DNA from: an uncultured Clostridium sp.
Lineage (GTDB): Bacteria; Bacillota; Clostridia; Clostridiales; Clostridiaceae
DNA: 22,673 bases
NCBI RefSeq assembly: GCF_934754915.1
Contig: NZ_CAKVKB010000049.1
Coordinates: 1-22,673, forward strand
Direction: 5' to 3'
Shown here: positions 1 through 7,573 of the stretch, piece after piece
Layout: each line of letters starts with the position of its first letter
How positions within the stretch are numbered: position 1 is the first letter of the stretch
Program-made: the position numbers and the translations under genes
The notes under the pieces: model-generated
Seen by the model: the letters and a program-made list of their open reading frames with translations, nothing else
Told to the model about the DNA's origin: nothing
The model's database searches: none

Positions 1-29
1 GCACTTTCTGGAATTTTAGTTACTGCCAT
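1..29 (-). CDS. 5' end of an unidentified gene, cut by the window edge
   Basis: On the minus strand an ATG at 29-27 opens a frame that reads MAVTKIPES before the window ends. It is preceded by an almost ideal ribosome binding site, AAGGAGG (reverse complement of about 39-46), nine bases from the ATG. The start signal is convincing, but nine residues are too few to name a family. Confidence 0.6.
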
Positions 30-196
30 AGTTAATTACCTCCTTGAATTTATTTTCATAAGCAGAGAATCCAATCTATAATTGATTGGTATGAATCACT
101 TATGCCTATTAGTGAATGTGATTAATGTATTTCATTATGTATATATGGGGATTTTTAAAAAGTGGTATAGATGAAAAGATATTTTATTATAATTAA

Positions 197-328
197 CAAT
201 GTATAATTTTGGATATAGGTTTTAAAAATGTATTAAAAAGTGTTGACAATCCACCTGTACACTTTTCATTAAAAGCAGCAGAAGTCATACGTGAAGATGT
301 ACTTTGGGTACGTTATAATGTGAAATAA
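197..328 (+). pseudogene. Short open coding relic, possible C-terminal remnant of a lost gene
   Basis: An in-frame stretch with no start codon preceded by a ribosome site runs to a TAA at 326-328. Its last part reads VDNPPVHFSLKAAEVIRE and ends DVLWVRYNVK. The composition (mixed hydrophobic, charged, Trp and Pro residues) looks more protein-like than the surrounding AT-rich DNA, and the local GC content is raised. A stop lies just upstream of the first codon, so this could only be the tail of a broken gene. No family was recognised, and chance remains possible. Confidence 0.3.
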
Positions 329-381
329 TATTTCATTGCCTATATTTGAGGATATTTCATAATTATAATTTTATATGATTT

Positions 382-433
382 GGCTCAAGATATAGTGTAT
401 GACAGTTATTTAATATATACTATATCTTGAACC
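382..433. repeat. 15-base inverted repeat (hairpin)
   Basis: GGCTCAAGATATAGT at 382-396 faces ACTATATCTTGAACC at 419-433, with 14 of 15 positions complementary and a 22-base loop. It could be a weak terminator for whatever lay to its left (GGGTTTT follows) or a protein-binding dyad. No gene adjoins it closely on either side. Confidence 0.45.
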
Positions 434-662
434 GGGTTTTGCATTTATGCTAATATGGAAAATCCTCATTTATGTAATACGTATAAAAATTATAAAAAAT
501 CTGCTTTGCAGACTGTGTGTTTCTGCCCTTTCAAAAGTTATCCGCAGATTGTTTGAAAATATAATTTCCTATAGAATGAAAAATCTTGGAAAGATTTCAT
601 CCTTAATTGTCAATTGTTCATTGTACATTGTCAATTAGAAAGCATAGTTTAATGAGAAAATG

Positions 663-716
663 AGCTGCATCAAATTGAGTTTAAGAAACTTCAATTTGAT
701 GCAGCTTATTTTTATA
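663..716 (+). terminator. Intrinsic terminator with a perfect 16-base stem
   Basis: AGCTGCATCAAATTGA at 663-678 pairs perfectly with 691-706, and a T-rich run (TTATTTTTAT) follows on the plus strand. It has no recognisable plus-strand gene upstream inside the window, which fits the idea that a gene was lost from 200-640. Confidence 0.75.
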
Positions 717-816
717 ATAATAAATTTTATTCATATTTTCTTATGTATTTATATTTTTTATGGAATTATTTGAATTGTTATTTTGATTTTTGGAACAATA
801 ATATTATGAGATTTTT

Positions 817-845
817 TTAAAGTGCTAAAATAAAATTCATATAAT
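817..845 (+). promoter_or_regulatory. Candidate promoter of the oleate hydratase gene
   Basis: A perfect -10 box TATAAT (840-845) lies 17 bases after a weak -35 TTAAAG (817-822). An alternative extended -10, TGCTAAAAT, lies at 823-831. Transcription from the first would leave a leader of about 70 bases that contains a 7-base inverted repeat, TATTTGC at 859-865 with GCAAATA at 878-884, which is a possible operator. Confidence 0.5.
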
Positions 846-923
846 ATGCGAAAATATGTATTTGCAGAATATCAACAGCAAATAAACATAAAAATTATAT
901 AGGAAAGCATGAGGTGTAAAAAC

Positions 924-2894
924 ATGAATAAAAAATTAGCTAAATTAGGAGCAGTATCATTATTAGCAGTTGGAGTAAAGACAGCTGTTGAAATGAAAAA
1001 TAGAAAAGAAAAAGAACAATTAGAAATAAAGAAACAGAGAATGAAAGAACTTGAATCATATAGAAATACAGAAAGAAAAAAGAATAGAAAAAACAGTAAG
1101 GGAATTTATTATTCAAGTGGAAATTATGAAGCATTTGCCCATCCAGAAAAGCCAGAGGGAGTAGATAAAAAATCAGCATATATTGTTGGAAGTGGTCTTG
1201 GCTCATTGGCAGCAGCCTGTTTTCTTATAAGAGATGCCCAGATGAAAGGTGAAAATATTCATATATTAGAAGCTATGGACATTACAGGAGGAGCATGTGA
1301 TGGAATAGATGATCCACTTAGAGGTTATGTAATGCGTGGCGGAAGAGAAATGGAAGACCATTATGAATGTTTATGGGATTTATTTAGAAGCATACCATCA
1401 TTAGAAAAACCAGGAGCTTCTGTTCTTGATGAATATTATTGGCTCAATAAACATGACCCTAATTATTCTTTATGCCGTGCAACAGAAAACCGCGGAAAAG
1501 ATGCCCATACTGATGGTAAATTTAATTTAAGCCAAAAAGGCTGTATGGAAATTATGAAATTATTCCTTACAAAAGATGAAGACCTTTATGATAAGACAAT
1601 TGAAGATGTATTTGATGAAGAAGTGTTTAATTCTACTTTCTGGCTATATTGGAGGACTATGTTTGCTTTTGAAAACTGGCATAGTGCACTGGAAATGAAA
1701 CTGTATTTTCAAAGATTTATTCATCATCTTGGAGGACTTCCTGATTTTTCAGCATTAAAGTTCACAAGATATAATCAATATGAATCTTTAATTCTTCCAA
1801 TGAAAAAGTATTTAGAAAATGCAGGAGTTGATTTTCAGTTCAATACAGAAGTTACTAATGTATTATTTGATTTTGTATATGATAAGAAGATTGCTAAAAG
1901 CATTGAATGTAAGATTAATGGAGAAAAAGAGGAAATTCCTCTTACAGAAAATGATCTTGTATTTGTTACTAATGGAAGCTGTACAGAAGGAACAATTTAT
2001 GGAGATCAGGATAATGCACCAGTTGGAAATGCAGAAGTACGAACTAGTGGATGCTGGAGTCTATGGAAGAAGATTGCAGCTCAAGATGAGGCTTTTGGTC
2101 ATCCTGAAAAGTTCTGTTCTGATATTGAAAAAACAAACTGGGAATCTGCAACTATTACAACTTCTGATGATAAAATAATTTCGTATATTGAAAAAATCTG
2201 CAAGAGAAATCCTAGAAGCGGGCGTGTTGTTACTGGAGGTATTGTGAGCTGTAAAGATTCAAGCTGGCTTCTTAGCTGGACAATAAACAGGCAGGGACAA
2301 TTCAAAGAGCAGAAAGAAGATGAAGTATGTATATGGGTATATAGTCTGTTTACAGATGTATTAGGAGATTATGTGAAGAAACCAATGAAAGAGTGTACTG
2401 GTAAAGAAATTACAAAAGAATGGCTGTATCATATTGGAGTTCCAGTAGATGAAATTGATGATCTTGCAGAAAATCATGCAATATGTGTACCAACAATGAT
2501 GCCATATATCACTGCATTCTTCATGCCAAGAGCAAAGGGTGACAGACCAGATGTAATTCCAGACGGATGTGTGAATTTTGCATTTTTAGGCCAATTTGCA
2601 GAAACACCAAGAGATACTATATTTACTACAGAATATTCTGTACGTACTGCAATGGAAGCAGTTTATGGACTTCTTGGAGTTGATCGTGGAATTCCTGAAG
2701 TATGGGGAAGTGTTTATGATATAAGGGAATTACTTGAAAACACTGTAAGATTGATGGATGGCAGATCTCCACTTGAAATTGAGCTTCCTGCGCCATTAAA
2801 TATTTTAAAGAAAGCAGTTCTTAAGAAAATAAAAGGAACTGTAATTGAAAAGGTCTTAAGAGATTATAATATAATAAAAGATGGTATGATGTAA
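924..2894 (+). CDS. ohyA: Oleate hydratase (myosin-cross-reactive antigen family)
   Basis: FAD-dependent fatty acid hydratase (EC 4.2.1.53 type) that adds water to the cis-9 double bond of oleic acid to give 10-hydroxystearate, often seen as a fatty acid detoxification step. The 656-residue protein carries the dinucleotide-binding motif GSGLGS near residues 89-94, followed by the family signature GGREMEDHYECLWDL (the Glu of this segment is the catalytic acid in studied homologues). The ATG at 924 is chosen because GAGGTG lies seven bases upstream; an in-frame ATG at 909 has a poorly spaced site. Residues 1-75 are an extension beyond most family members: a hydrophobic stretch (about 8-22) and then a very Lys/Glu-rich, probably helical segment, suggesting membrane association. 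It is a single gene closed by a terminator. The family call is firm; substrate range is inferred. Confidence 0.93.
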   Translation: MNKKLAKLGAVSLLAVGVKTAVEMKNRKEKEQLEIKKQRMKELESYRNTERKKNRKNSKGIYYSSGNYEAFAHPEKPEGVDKKSAYIVGSGLGSLAAACFLIRDAQMKGENIHILEAMDITGGACDGIDDPLRGYVMRGGREMEDHYECLWDLFRSIPSLEKPGASVLDEYYWLNKHDPNYSLCRATENRGKDAHTDGKFNLSQKGCMEIMKLFLTKDEDLYDKTIEDVFDEEVFNSTFWLYWRTMFAFENWHSALEMKLYFQRFIHHLGGLPDFSALKFTRYNQYESLILPMKKYLENAGVDFQFNTEVTNVLFDFVYDKKIAKSIECKINGEKEEIPLTENDLVFVTNGSCTEGTIYGDQDNAPVGNAEVRTSGCWSLWKKIAAQDEAFGHPEKFCSDIEKTNWESATITTSDDKIISYIEKICKRNPRSGRVVTGGIVSCKDSSWLLSWTINRQGQFKEQKEDEVCIWVYSLFTDVLGDYVKKPMKECTGKEITKEWLYHIGVPVDEIDDLAENHAICVPTMMPYITAFFMPRAKGDRPDVIPDGCVNFAFLGQFAETPRDTIFTTEYSVRTAMEAVYGLLGVDRGIPEVWGSVYDIRELLENTVRLMDGRSPLEIELPAPLNILKKAVLKKIKGTVIEKVLRDYNIIKDGMM

Positions 2895-2943
2895 GCTAAT
2901 TGGAATGTATGTACAATTAAATGAATAGATAATATGAGAAAAG

Positions 2944-3012
2944 TGAACCGACTCCCAAAAGTTAGATTAAAAATCTAATAATCTGGAAGTCGGTTCATTA
3001 AATATCCCTTTT
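2944..3012. terminator. Bidirectional terminator between convergent genes
   Basis: TGAACCGACT (2944-2953) pairs with AGTCGGTTCA (2988-2997), with further pairing inside (TTAGATT with AATCTAA). CCCTTTTTCTTT follows on the plus strand and CTTTTC on the minus strand. It serves the oleate hydratase gene and the convergent chemotaxis gene. Confidence 0.75.
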
Positions 3013-3019
3013 TCTTTAA

Positions 3020-4729
3020 TTAATATAGTTTAAAACGTTGAACTAACTTGTCCAATTCATCTGCATGTGTAGAAAGTTCTTCACTGACTGCAGCACTTTC
3101 TTGTGCAGAAGCTGCTGTATTTTGAACTACAGCAGAAATCTGTTCAATACCATTGCTGACTTCATTTAGTGAAAGTGCCTGATTTTTAGCATTTTCATTA
3201 GTTGTTTTAGCTGTTTCTGCAAAATCTTTCATATCATGTATAATATGCTGAAATGCAATATTAACAGATTCAGTAATAGTATTGCCTTTTTCAATTTCTT
3301 TAAGTGTACTTTCGATTAGTTCACGTGTATTTACTGCAGATTCATTACTGTCCATTGCAAGTTTGCCAATCTGGTCAGCAACAACAGCAAATCCCTTTCC
3401 AGCTTCTCCAGCTCTTGCAGCTTCAATGGATGCATTTAGAGAAAGCAATTTTGTCTGTGAAGCAATATTTTCAATTGTAGTTATGATTACTCGAATTTCT
3501 TTTGAAATATTAGTAATAGTCTGCATTTCTTTTGTCAACTCATTCATTTTCTCCATTTCTTCTGTTGCGTTAACCACAGATTTGCAGACATTTTTATATG
3601 CTTCATCTGTTCGCTTTGCACTATCATCTGCCATAGCTAAAACAGAATCCACAGTAGCTGTCAATTCTTCAATTGAACTTGCTTCATTTGTTGTACCTTC
3701 AGAAAGAGAATTGGCTGCACGGGCAATTTCAGCAGCACCATTGTCAACCTGATTTGAAGTATTTTGAATATCAGTCAATGTAGAATTGAATTTCTTTAAA
3801 ATATAAACAAAAGATTCTTTAATGCTTGAAAAATCACCTAAAAAATCTGTTATTTCATTGCCGTCTTTTGTTAAATCACCTTTTGCCATCTGTTTCAATG
3901 TTACTGAGATTTCTTCAATATAATCTGATAAATTATTCATTGTTCCTCGCATTGCATCTGCTAAAACACCGATTTCATCTTCACCTTCATATGTTATGAC
4001 TTTGGCAGCTGACATATCGCCTGTATACATGATTTTTGCAGCATTTGTGATTTCTTCAATAGGTTTTGATAAACTGTCTGTAATTTTTAGTGCAATACTA
4101 ATGCTGAATATAATCCCAATGATAAGTATAGCAATACCAGCAATAAACAGAACATTACTGCTTATTCTTGTTGTATGATGATAATCAGTAGCTACCTCAT
4201 AAATCAAAGTTTCAAGTTCTTCTGACAAAGCTTTGATTTCATTTACTACTGGAAGATATGTATTTGTATTTAATTCATTAGCTTCGTCATATTTTTGCGC
4301 TGATAAAAGAGAGAATAATTGTGGACGGATTTTTTCCCCTTCATCTACCTTTTCCTGAATTTCCTGTAGTTTTGCTTTAGATTTATCTGTAAGTAATGTA
4401 TTTGAAAGTATATTCATAGAGTCTTTTACTAAAGAAACATTTGTTTCAGCTGTATTATTGAAGGCATCATAATCTAGATTTTCACCAGTTTCACCTTCTA
4501 CAATAACACGATTAATAGCTCGCTGTAAGTCAACTAACCCAATTTGCAGATTTCCAATATTATCTATATTTGTTAATGGACCAGTATAGATTCCTTCTAC
4601 ACTGCTTCTCATAATGCCAATTCCCGTTAACAACATAATTATAATTACAGATGCTAAAACTATAATGCTTCCGTGGGAAAATAGCAGCTTTTTTTTAATA
4701 GAAACATTTGTTTTTTTGTTTTTTTTCAT
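3020..4729 (-). CDS. Methyl-accepting chemotaxis protein
   Basis: Transmembrane chemoreceptor of 569 residues that would signal to CheA/CheW. A membrane segment at about residues 16-38 is followed by an extracellular region of about 150 residues that looks like a four-helix bundle ligand domain. A second membrane segment (about 192-213) leads into a HAMP linker and a long helical signalling domain. The hairpin tip, near residue 430, reads QTKLLSLNASIEAARAGE followed by GKGFAVVA, the hallmark of the family. Glu/Gln-rich helices around it hold the likely methylation sites. The ATG at 4729 is preceded by AAAGGTGA nine bases away. There is no C-terminal CheR-binding pentapeptide. The ligand cannot be read from the sequence. 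It is monocistronic, with no chemotaxis genes nearby, as is common for clostridial receptors. Confidence 0.93.
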   Translation of the reverse strand: MKKNKKTNVSIKKKLLFSHGSIIVLASVIIIMLLTGIGIMRSSVEGIYTGPLTNIDNIGNLQIGLVDLQRAINRVIVEGETGENLDYDAFNNTAETNVSLVKDSMNILSNTLLTDKSKAKLQEIQEKVDEGEKIRPQLFSLLSAQKYDEANELNTNTYLPVVNEIKALSEELETLIYEVATDYHHTTRISSNVLFIAGIAILIIGIIFSISIALKITDSLSKPIEEITNAAKIMYTGDMSAAKVITYEGEDEIGVLADAMRGTMNNLSDYIEEISVTLKQMAKGDLTKDGNEITDFLGDFSSIKESFVYILKKFNSTLTDIQNTSNQVDNGAAEIARAANSLSEGTTNEASSIEELTATVDSVLAMADDSAKRTDEAYKNVCKSVVNATEEMEKMNELTKEMQTITNISKEIRVIITTIENIASQTKLLSLNASIEAARAGEAGKGFAVVADQIGKLAMDSNESAVNTRELIESTLKEIEKGNTITESVNIAFQHIIHDMKDFAETAKTTNENAKNQALSLNEVSNGIEQISAVVQNTAASAQESAAVSEELSTHADELDKLVQRFKLY

Positions 4730-4746
4730 AATTATAAATCACCTTT

Positions 4747-5326
4747 ACTAGTTGAATATATTGGACAATAAATTAAAAAAATACTTTTTGTTAAAATTGT
4801 ATTAATAAGTCCTTAATTTTACATGCAGGTATTATTATAACAAAAAATACTTTACTTTTGTATATTTTTTGACATTTTTTAATGAAATATGTACATGATA
4901 CATATTGGAATTTTAAAATGTAGCAAAATATAGCATAAAATTGATAATGTATATTGGAAAATTAAAATTATATTCAAGATTTATCTAATATATGTTGCAA
5001 AATTAAAACTGCATTTAAAATATATCTTAAATATATGAAAAATGTTAAATAAATATTGAAAAGATTTAATTCTTGATCCTGAATTATACATTTTATATTG
5101 TTAATTGAATCATATGGATTTAAAAAATTTTATATATTCTCATTTTAATTAATTGGGATTTATTTATAAATAAATCATTATTTTAAGTTTAAAGTTAATG
5201 GAATGCATAATATAGAAGAGTAGATTTTTATAAATAGCATTAAAAATAATTGTTTTGATAATAATGCAGAAATGTTAAATGTAATAAGTTTTTTTAATAA
5301 AATATAGAATATGTGAATAATCTTAC
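4747..5326. other. Gene-free, very AT-rich spacer
   Basis: No frame with a ribosome site or protein-like composition was seen on either strand. The only structure noticed is three degenerate direct repeats of the form ATATTGGAAAATTAAAAT, at about 4902-4919, 4950-4968 and 4991-5008, some 40-48 bases apart. Confidence 0.5.
4834..4862 (-). promoter_or_regulatory. Candidate promoter of the chemoreceptor gene
   Basis: On the minus strand TGTTATAAT (4834-4842) is an extended -10 (TGN before TATAAT). The -35 region 17 bases upstream, TACAAA, is poor. The leader would be about 95 bases. No motility sigma factor consensus was recognised. Confidence 0.4.
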
Positions 5327-5357
5327 TTGACTCTACAATTGTTATAGACATTATAGT
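5327..5357 (+). promoter_or_regulatory. MerR-type promoter with 19-base spacer upstream of the MATE gene
   Basis: A -35 TTGACT (5327-5332) and a -10 TATAGT (5352-5357) are separated by exactly 19 bases (5333-5351). This is the overlong spacing typical of promoters that MerR-family activators untwist. The spacer contains an imperfect dyad, TCTACAATTGTTATAGA (5332-5348), where MerR dimers normally bind. A MerR-like gene, now broken, lies downstream of the pump, which supports this reading. Confidence 0.6.
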
Positions 5358-5372
5358 GTTATATGATATAAC
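5358..5372. promoter_or_regulatory. Perfect 15-base palindrome at the predicted start of the MATE transcript
   Basis: GTTATATGATATAAC is a perfect inverted repeat around one central base and begins immediately after the -10 box. A repressor bound here would block initiation. It may also simply be AT-rich symmetry. Confidence 0.4.
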
Positions 5373-5399
5373 GTGTAGAAAGGATGTGTAGTTATAATC

Positions 5400-6749
5400 A
5401 TGGAAAGAGATCTTACTAATGGAAGTGTATTTAAGAACATAATATATTTTTCTCTGCCATATTTACTTTCTTATTTTCTTCAAACATTATATGGAATGGC
5501 AGATTTATTTATCATTGGCCAGTTTAATAGTGTAGATGGTACAACAGCAGTTTCAATTGGAAGCCAGGTAATGCATATGCTTACTGTTATGATTGTTGGT
5601 TTGACTATGGGATCTACTGTTATTATTGCACGAGCAATTGGAGGAAAGAATTATAAACAGGTTAATGAAGCTGTTGGTAATACAATTACTCTGTTTATGC
5701 TCTTATCTGTTATATGTACAGCCGTATTAGTTCTTGCAGTAAATCCTATTGTTTCTATTATGTCAACACCGGAGGAAGCAGTTTATGGGACAACCACATA
5801 TCTTAAAATATGTTTTGCAGGTCTGCCATTTATTACTGCTTATAATATCATAAGTTCTATTTTCCGAGGTATGGGAGATTCAAAGAGTCCAATGTATTTT
5901 GTGGCTGTAGCCTGCATTTTTAACATTATATTAGACTATATTTTTATTGGATTATTTGGTTTTGGAGCTGCTGGAGCTGCTTTAGGGACAACATTATCTC
6001 AGACAATAAGTGTTGTAATTTCTTTTGCTGTAATAATGAAACGTAAAATGATACCAGGAATCTGCATAAAAGACCTTAAATTCAAAAGAAGCATATTAAC
6101 AAATATTCTTAAGTTAGGAATTCCTATTGCAGTACAGGATGGATTTATTCAGGTTTCCTTTATTGTAATTACTATTTTTGTAAATCTTCGTGGACTTAAT
6201 GATGCAGCAGCAGTAGGAATTGTGGAGAAACTGATTGGAGTTTTATTCCTGGTGCCTTCATCTTTATTATCTACAGTGTCAGCACTTTCAGCACAGAATA
6301 TTGGAGCTGGAAAACCTGAACGTGCAAAACAGACATTAAAATATTCTGTATTTATAGCAGTAATTTTTGGTTTGGCTGTATCAGTTATAATGCAGTTTGC
6401 TGCTGAGTCAGCTGTAGGACTATTTTCAGATGATTCAAAAGTCATTTTACTTGGTGGAGAATATATGAGAAGCTATGTGTGGGATTGTGTATTTGCAGGA
6501 ATTCACTTTAGTTTTAGCGGCTATTTTTGTGCAAATGGTTTATCAAACATTTCATTTATACATAATTTTATTTCTATTGTCTGTGCCAGAATCCCGCTTT
6601 CGTGGTTTGCATCAAAATACTTTACAGAGACATTATTTCCAATGGGAATGGCATCTCCAATAGGTTCTGCATTATCTGTATTTATTTGTATAGGAGCTTA
6701 TGTATGGATGAAGCGTCATCCTGAAAGAATAAGTATGGAAATTTCATAA
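5400..6749 (+). CDS. MATE family multidrug efflux transporter
   Basis: Inner-membrane cation-coupled efflux pump of 449 residues, the usual length for the family. It shows about twelve hydrophobic segments in two related halves. The first half begins LTNGSVFKNIIYFSLPYLLS and continues with YGMADLFIIGQF, a typical MATE first-helix region; the second half starts near residue 235 (ILKLGIPIAVQDGF). The ATG at 5400 follows AAAGGA (5379-5384) at a rather long distance of about 15 bases, so translation may be weak. It lies 13 bases upstream of a MerR-type regulator remnant, an arrangement common for drug-inducible pumps. Substrates cannot be predicted. Confidence 0.92.
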   Translation: MERDLTNGSVFKNIIYFSLPYLLSYFLQTLYGMADLFIIGQFNSVDGTTAVSIGSQVMHMLTVMIVGLTMGSTVIIARAIGGKNYKQVNEAVGNTITLFMLLSVICTAVLVLAVNPIVSIMSTPEEAVYGTTTYLKICFAGLPFITAYNIISSIFRGMGDSKSPMYFVAVACIFNIILDYIFIGLFGFGAAGAALGTTLSQTISVVISFAVIMKRKMIPGICIKDLKFKRSILTNILKLGIPIAVQDGFIQVSFIVITIFVNLRGLNDAAAVGIVEKLIGVLFLVPSSLLSTVSALSAQNIGAGKPERAKQTLKYSVFIAVIFGLAVSVIMQFAAESAVGLFSDDSKVILLGGEYMRSYVWDCVFAGIHFSFSGYFCANGLSNISFIHNFISIVCARIPLSWFASKYFTETLFPMGMASPIGSALSVFICIGAYVWMKRHPERISMEIS

Positions 6750-6762
6750 TAAGGAGAATTAT

Positions 6763-7373
6763 ATGGATAAAAGAGATTTGTTTTCAATTGGGTATGTAGC
6801 GAAAATGTTTCATATTAGTGTAGGAACCTTGCGGCATTATGAAAGATCAGGATTATTATCACCAGAATATATTGATCCACATACAGGTTATCGCTATTAT
6901 ATGAAATTGGAATTATAAAAATAAGAAAAATACCTGCTAGGCGTGTAGCATGGCTGAGAAATGCAAAATTATCTTTAAATTCATATGTAGATTTAGAAAC
7001 ATCTTTAAGACAATTAGAAAAAGATCAGGAAGATACTGTTGTATGGATTGGAAAAGTAGGAGTTGGAATTTCAAAAGAAAAACTTGATGATAAAAAATAT
7101 AATGAATATGATATAGTGTTTGTTATTTTGGATAAGGAAGACATATATACAGGAGAAACAGAAATCTGGAAGGAAGAAACCTGTGCAACACTTCGCTTTT
7201 GCGGAAGCCATAAAGATGCTTCAAAACAGTATGAAAAACTCATGAATTTTATAGAGAAGCATAAAATGCATGTCAGTGGATTTTCAAGAGAGATTACAAT
7301 GGTAGATGATGGACTCACAAATGATGAAGAACAATTTGTAACTGAAATACAAATTCCAGTTCAAATGTTTTGA
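6763..7373 (+). pseudogene. Broken MerR-family regulator (HTH remnant plus GyrI-like effector domain remnant)
   Basis: A good ribosome site (AAGGAG, 6751-6756) and ATG at 6763 open a frame of 51 codons that ends at TAA 6916-6918. It encodes the MerR winged-helix region: FSIGYVAKMFHISVGTLRHY, then GLL..EYIDPHTGYRYY. From about 6903 a different frame continues without a stop to TGA 7371-7373 and encodes a BmrR/GyrI-like ligand-binding domain (IKIRKIPARRVAWL at its start, FVTEIQIPVQMF at its end). In intact relatives some 60-75 residues, including the long dimerisation helix, lie between these parts. The sequence therefore shows an internal deletion with a frame change. The 51-residue HTH piece could still be made, but it lacks the dimer helix. 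A frame opening at the internal ATG 7116 is not a separate gene. Confidence 0.82.
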
Positions 7374-7423
7374 TGAAGAAAATTAAGGTATAATGTTTTT
7401 AATATAGGTGCAAATATATGAAG

Positions 7424-7481
7424 CAGCAGAAATATGACTGAATGACTAGTATTTCTGCTGTTTTATATTAATTTTTTTATT
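7424..7481 (+). terminator. Intrinsic terminator after the MATE / MerR-remnant unit
   Basis: CAGCAGAAATA (7424-7434) pairs perfectly with TATTTCTGCTG (7450-7460) and is followed by TTTTATATTAATTTTTTTA. It separates the efflux unit from the regulators that follow. Confidence 0.85.
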
Positions 7482-7512
7482 AGAGAAATAATGTATTCAT
7501 GTAGTAGTAATA

Positions 7513-7541
7513 TTTTGAAAAGAATATAAATGTGCTAAAAT
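7513..7541 (+). promoter_or_regulatory. Candidate promoter of the tandem GntR regulators
   Basis: An extended -10, TGCTAAAAT (7533-7541), lies 17 bases after a weak -35, TTTTGA (7513-7518). The predicted leader is only about 25 bases. Confidence 0.5.
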
Positions 7542-7573
7542 AGAAGCAAAAAACAGTAAGTAAAGGGTCAGTT

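Larger units (their letters stand above)
190..637. repeat. Possible small dispersed element bounded by inverted repeats
   Basis: The 18 bases at 190-207 (TAATTAACAATGTATAAT) match the reverse complement of 620-637 (TAATTGACAATGTACAAT) at 15 or 16 positions, so the ends form an imperfect inverted repeat about 450 bases apart. The right end also carries two copies of TTGTCAATT (around 607-615 and 629-636). Motifs of this kind are familiar as dispersed intergenic sequences in clostridia. No transposase lies between them. A 63-codon open frame at 447-638 inside it lacks a ribosome site and is Ile/Leu/Lys rich, so it is not called as a gene. Confidence 0.3.

Noticed and set aside
447..638. 63-codon open frame on the plus strand
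   Set aside because: It has no ribosome binding site, is composed mainly of Ile, Leu, Lys and Arg, and its 3' end is made of repeat sequence.
909..923. ATG at 909 as the start of oleate hydratase
   Set aside because: The AGGA before it is only a few bases away, while GAGGTG is ideally spaced for the ATG at 924.
3282..3752. 156-codon plus-strand frame opposite the chemoreceptor gene
   Set aside because: It lies wholly within the signalling domain on the other strand, is Ser/Ala rich as expected of an antisense shadow, and has no ribosome site.
4901..5010. CRISPR array
   Set aside because: The repeats are degenerate, only three, irregularly spaced, and there are no cas genes.
7116..7373. 85-codon frame as a separate small gene
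   Set aside because: It is the in-frame continuation of the GyrI-like domain, which extends upstream to about 6903 without a stop; the ATG at 7116 is an internal Met with no ribosome site.
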